DNA of 64,000 nt from Formicarius rufipectus. Its lineage: Eukaryota > Chordata > Aves > Passeriformes > Formicariidae. Shown here one piece after another: positions 62,990 through 64,000 of this stretch (positions within the stretch are counted from its first letter, which is position 1; each line of letters opens with the position of its first letter). A program made the position numbers and the translations under genes. The DNA lies in assembly GCA_013399695.1 (NCBI GenBank), contig VXAU01000691.1, forward strand, positions 2,076,992-2,140,991, written 5' to 3'. Under the pieces are notes generated by a model. It made no database searches. It worked only from the letters and a program-made list of their open reading frames with translations, and was not told the origin of the DNA.

Positions 62990-63350
62990 TTCTGAATTAT
63001 TTTGCAAAGCTTTTTTGACTGCTTTATCTCCCATTTCATTTCCTTTAATATCTCCACCGGCTGGAATCCATACAAAAATGACATTGTTGCTGTGACATAT
63101 TACCTTATTATAGACATCAATAATTTCCAAAGCTATTCCTACTCTAGTGATTGAAATTTCTAGGATGATATCCACGGCACTTAAAAGATCTGGAGAAGTG
63201 ACAGATTGTAAAGGTTGTACTTCAGCAATCTAATTCAGTGCCATCAGGGTAGCAAATAACTCCACACTACAACCAGGTAACTAATCTAACTGGCTTCTTC
63301 AACCTAAGTCCACATATAGGAGGCTACTAAATCCCACTATGATATCTACT
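62990..63350 (-). pseudogene. Decayed RNase H domain of a non-LTR retrotransposon
   Basis: The minus strand keeps the order of an RNase H domain of the kind found in RNase H-bearing LINEs. Near 63265-63235 VELFATLMALN stands where the family has AEL.AI..AL. It is followed by IAEVQPLQSV, then TSPDLLSAV in the place of the SDS.SA motif. After about 35 residues comes VIFVWIPAGGDIKGNE (about 63085-63030) and GDKAVKKAL, matching the W.PAH.GI.GNE.AD..AK.A signature. The glutamate of the second motif and the last aspartate remain. At least three in-frame stops interrupt it, one (63232-63230) sitting where a conserved Trp is usual, so it is inactive. CR1 lacks RNase H, so this is a different lineage; a retroviral RNase H is the main alternative but the spacing fits the LINE type better. 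No polymerase part was seen in the remaining window. Confidence 0.7.
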
Positions 63351-63365
63351 GTGAAAATGGAACAC

Positions 63366-63784
63366 AAAATAGCAAAGATGAATAAAAAAAGAAACCCACA
63401 TCATTGAAAATTAAATTATTGCACTGACGTTTTTAAGGTTTTGCAGAGGAGGCAAACCAGTGTAGCAAAACTTGAAAGTGAAATTCAGCTCAGATGTTTG
63501 GAGGCCTGGTTGTGCTGGCATAGTGTTCTCACATCCCCAGTTCTAAGAACCCTCAAAAGCTGGATGATGGCTTCACTTTCTGTTTTGGTCAAGAAAAGGT
63601 ACTGTAGAACTTCTACTTTATGAAATTAAAATCTTAGGTGCTATGTAAAGTTGTTCACATTCTGACCACCTCAAAAGTTGGACTCTTAGACAGCAAGTGC
63701 TGTAAAGAATTCCAGGAATTACTTGTCTTAGACAAGCAAATTTCAAGACTGGAATCCTTCCCCCGCGTTGCTCCCATATTAAAT
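63366..63784. other. Spacer between RNase H fossil and CR1 end
   Basis: No recognised feature. If the RNase H relic belonged to a longer element, its polymerase region should lie here on the minus strand, but I could not read it. Confidence 0.4.
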
Positions 63785-63870
63785 GGGAGGTGGTAAACAC
63801 GGTGGTGTTCCATTGACAGGTGGATGTGATGGTCTTAAAAGTCTTCTCCAACCTTAAGGATTCTCTGGCT
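63785..63870 (+). mobile_element. CR1 LINE 3' end fragment
   Basis: 'tggtaaacacggtggtgttc' then 'gatgtgatggtcttaaaagt', 'cttctccaaccttaaggatt' and 'ct' match the CR1 3' terminus (ttgatgatcttaaaggtcttttccaaccttaatgattct). Plus orientation, 5'-truncated. Confidence 0.8.
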
Positions 63871-64000
63871 GCTTTCTCGCCAATTGTTCCAGATCCAACC
63901 AAACTGGTCAATGGTCCATCATCTCTTCCTATTTTTCCACAGCACTATCTTTGAACTGCCAACAATGAAATCATTTCCTTGTGAGCACTGAACCTGCAGC
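63871..64000. other. Window edge, nothing seen
   Basis: Short non-coding tail after the CR1 end, no recognised feature. Confidence 0.4.

Noticed and set aside
63618..63911. 97-codon minus-strand frame
   Set aside because: It is the antisense of a CR1 3' end plus flanking sequence.

Overview
This window reads as vertebrate, almost certainly avian, nuclear DNA. It is AT-rich, has no prokaryotic gene organisation, and its recognisable interspersed repeats are CR1 LINE fragments. Several keep the typical avian CR1 3' end (a 'ggtcccttccaacc'-like stretch followed by 'attctatgattct'). I see no rRNA, tRNA, CRISPR array or intact mobile element. These calls rest on reading the sequence and remembered family consensus; no alignment was run.

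Layout. 1-9.2 kb is non-coding, with a 16-bp inverted repeat near the left edge, a short CR1 3' end at about 6.6 kb and a badly decayed CR1 body at 7.7-8.8 kb. About 9.28-10.34 kb is a TG/CA-rich minisatellite of roughly 20-bp units with higher-order structure and many CACGTG motifs. The best gene evidence is at 13.75-14.17 kb on the minus strand: a first coding exon of 140 codons plus 2 nt that ends at a consensus-like splice donor. On its 5' side lie a leader with two tiny upstream ORFs and a TATA-like element near 14.53 kb. The gene runs leftwards and its later exons were not found. I do not recognise the protein.

14.6-48 kb is mostly featureless intergenic or intronic DNA dotted with CR1 pieces on both strands. 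One is a clear CR1-into-CR1 nested insertion at 17.37-17.98 kb, and another is a reverse-transcriptase remnant at 40.74-40.96 kb. At about 48.5 kb on the minus strand there is a short, strikingly coding-like stretch that may be a small exon. From there to 63 kb I see only simple repeats and open but non-convincing GC-rich frames.

The right edge (62.99-63.35 kb, minus strand) holds a decayed ribonuclease H domain of the type carried by non-LTR retrotransposons. CR1 does not encode one, so this is the most unexpected element in the window. A CR1 3' end follows at 63.79-63.87 kb on the plus strand.

No multi-gene system or operon is visible. The candidates most worth following are the unrecognised TATA-driven first exon, the 48.5-kb mini-exon, the RNase H fossil and the E-box-rich minisatellite.
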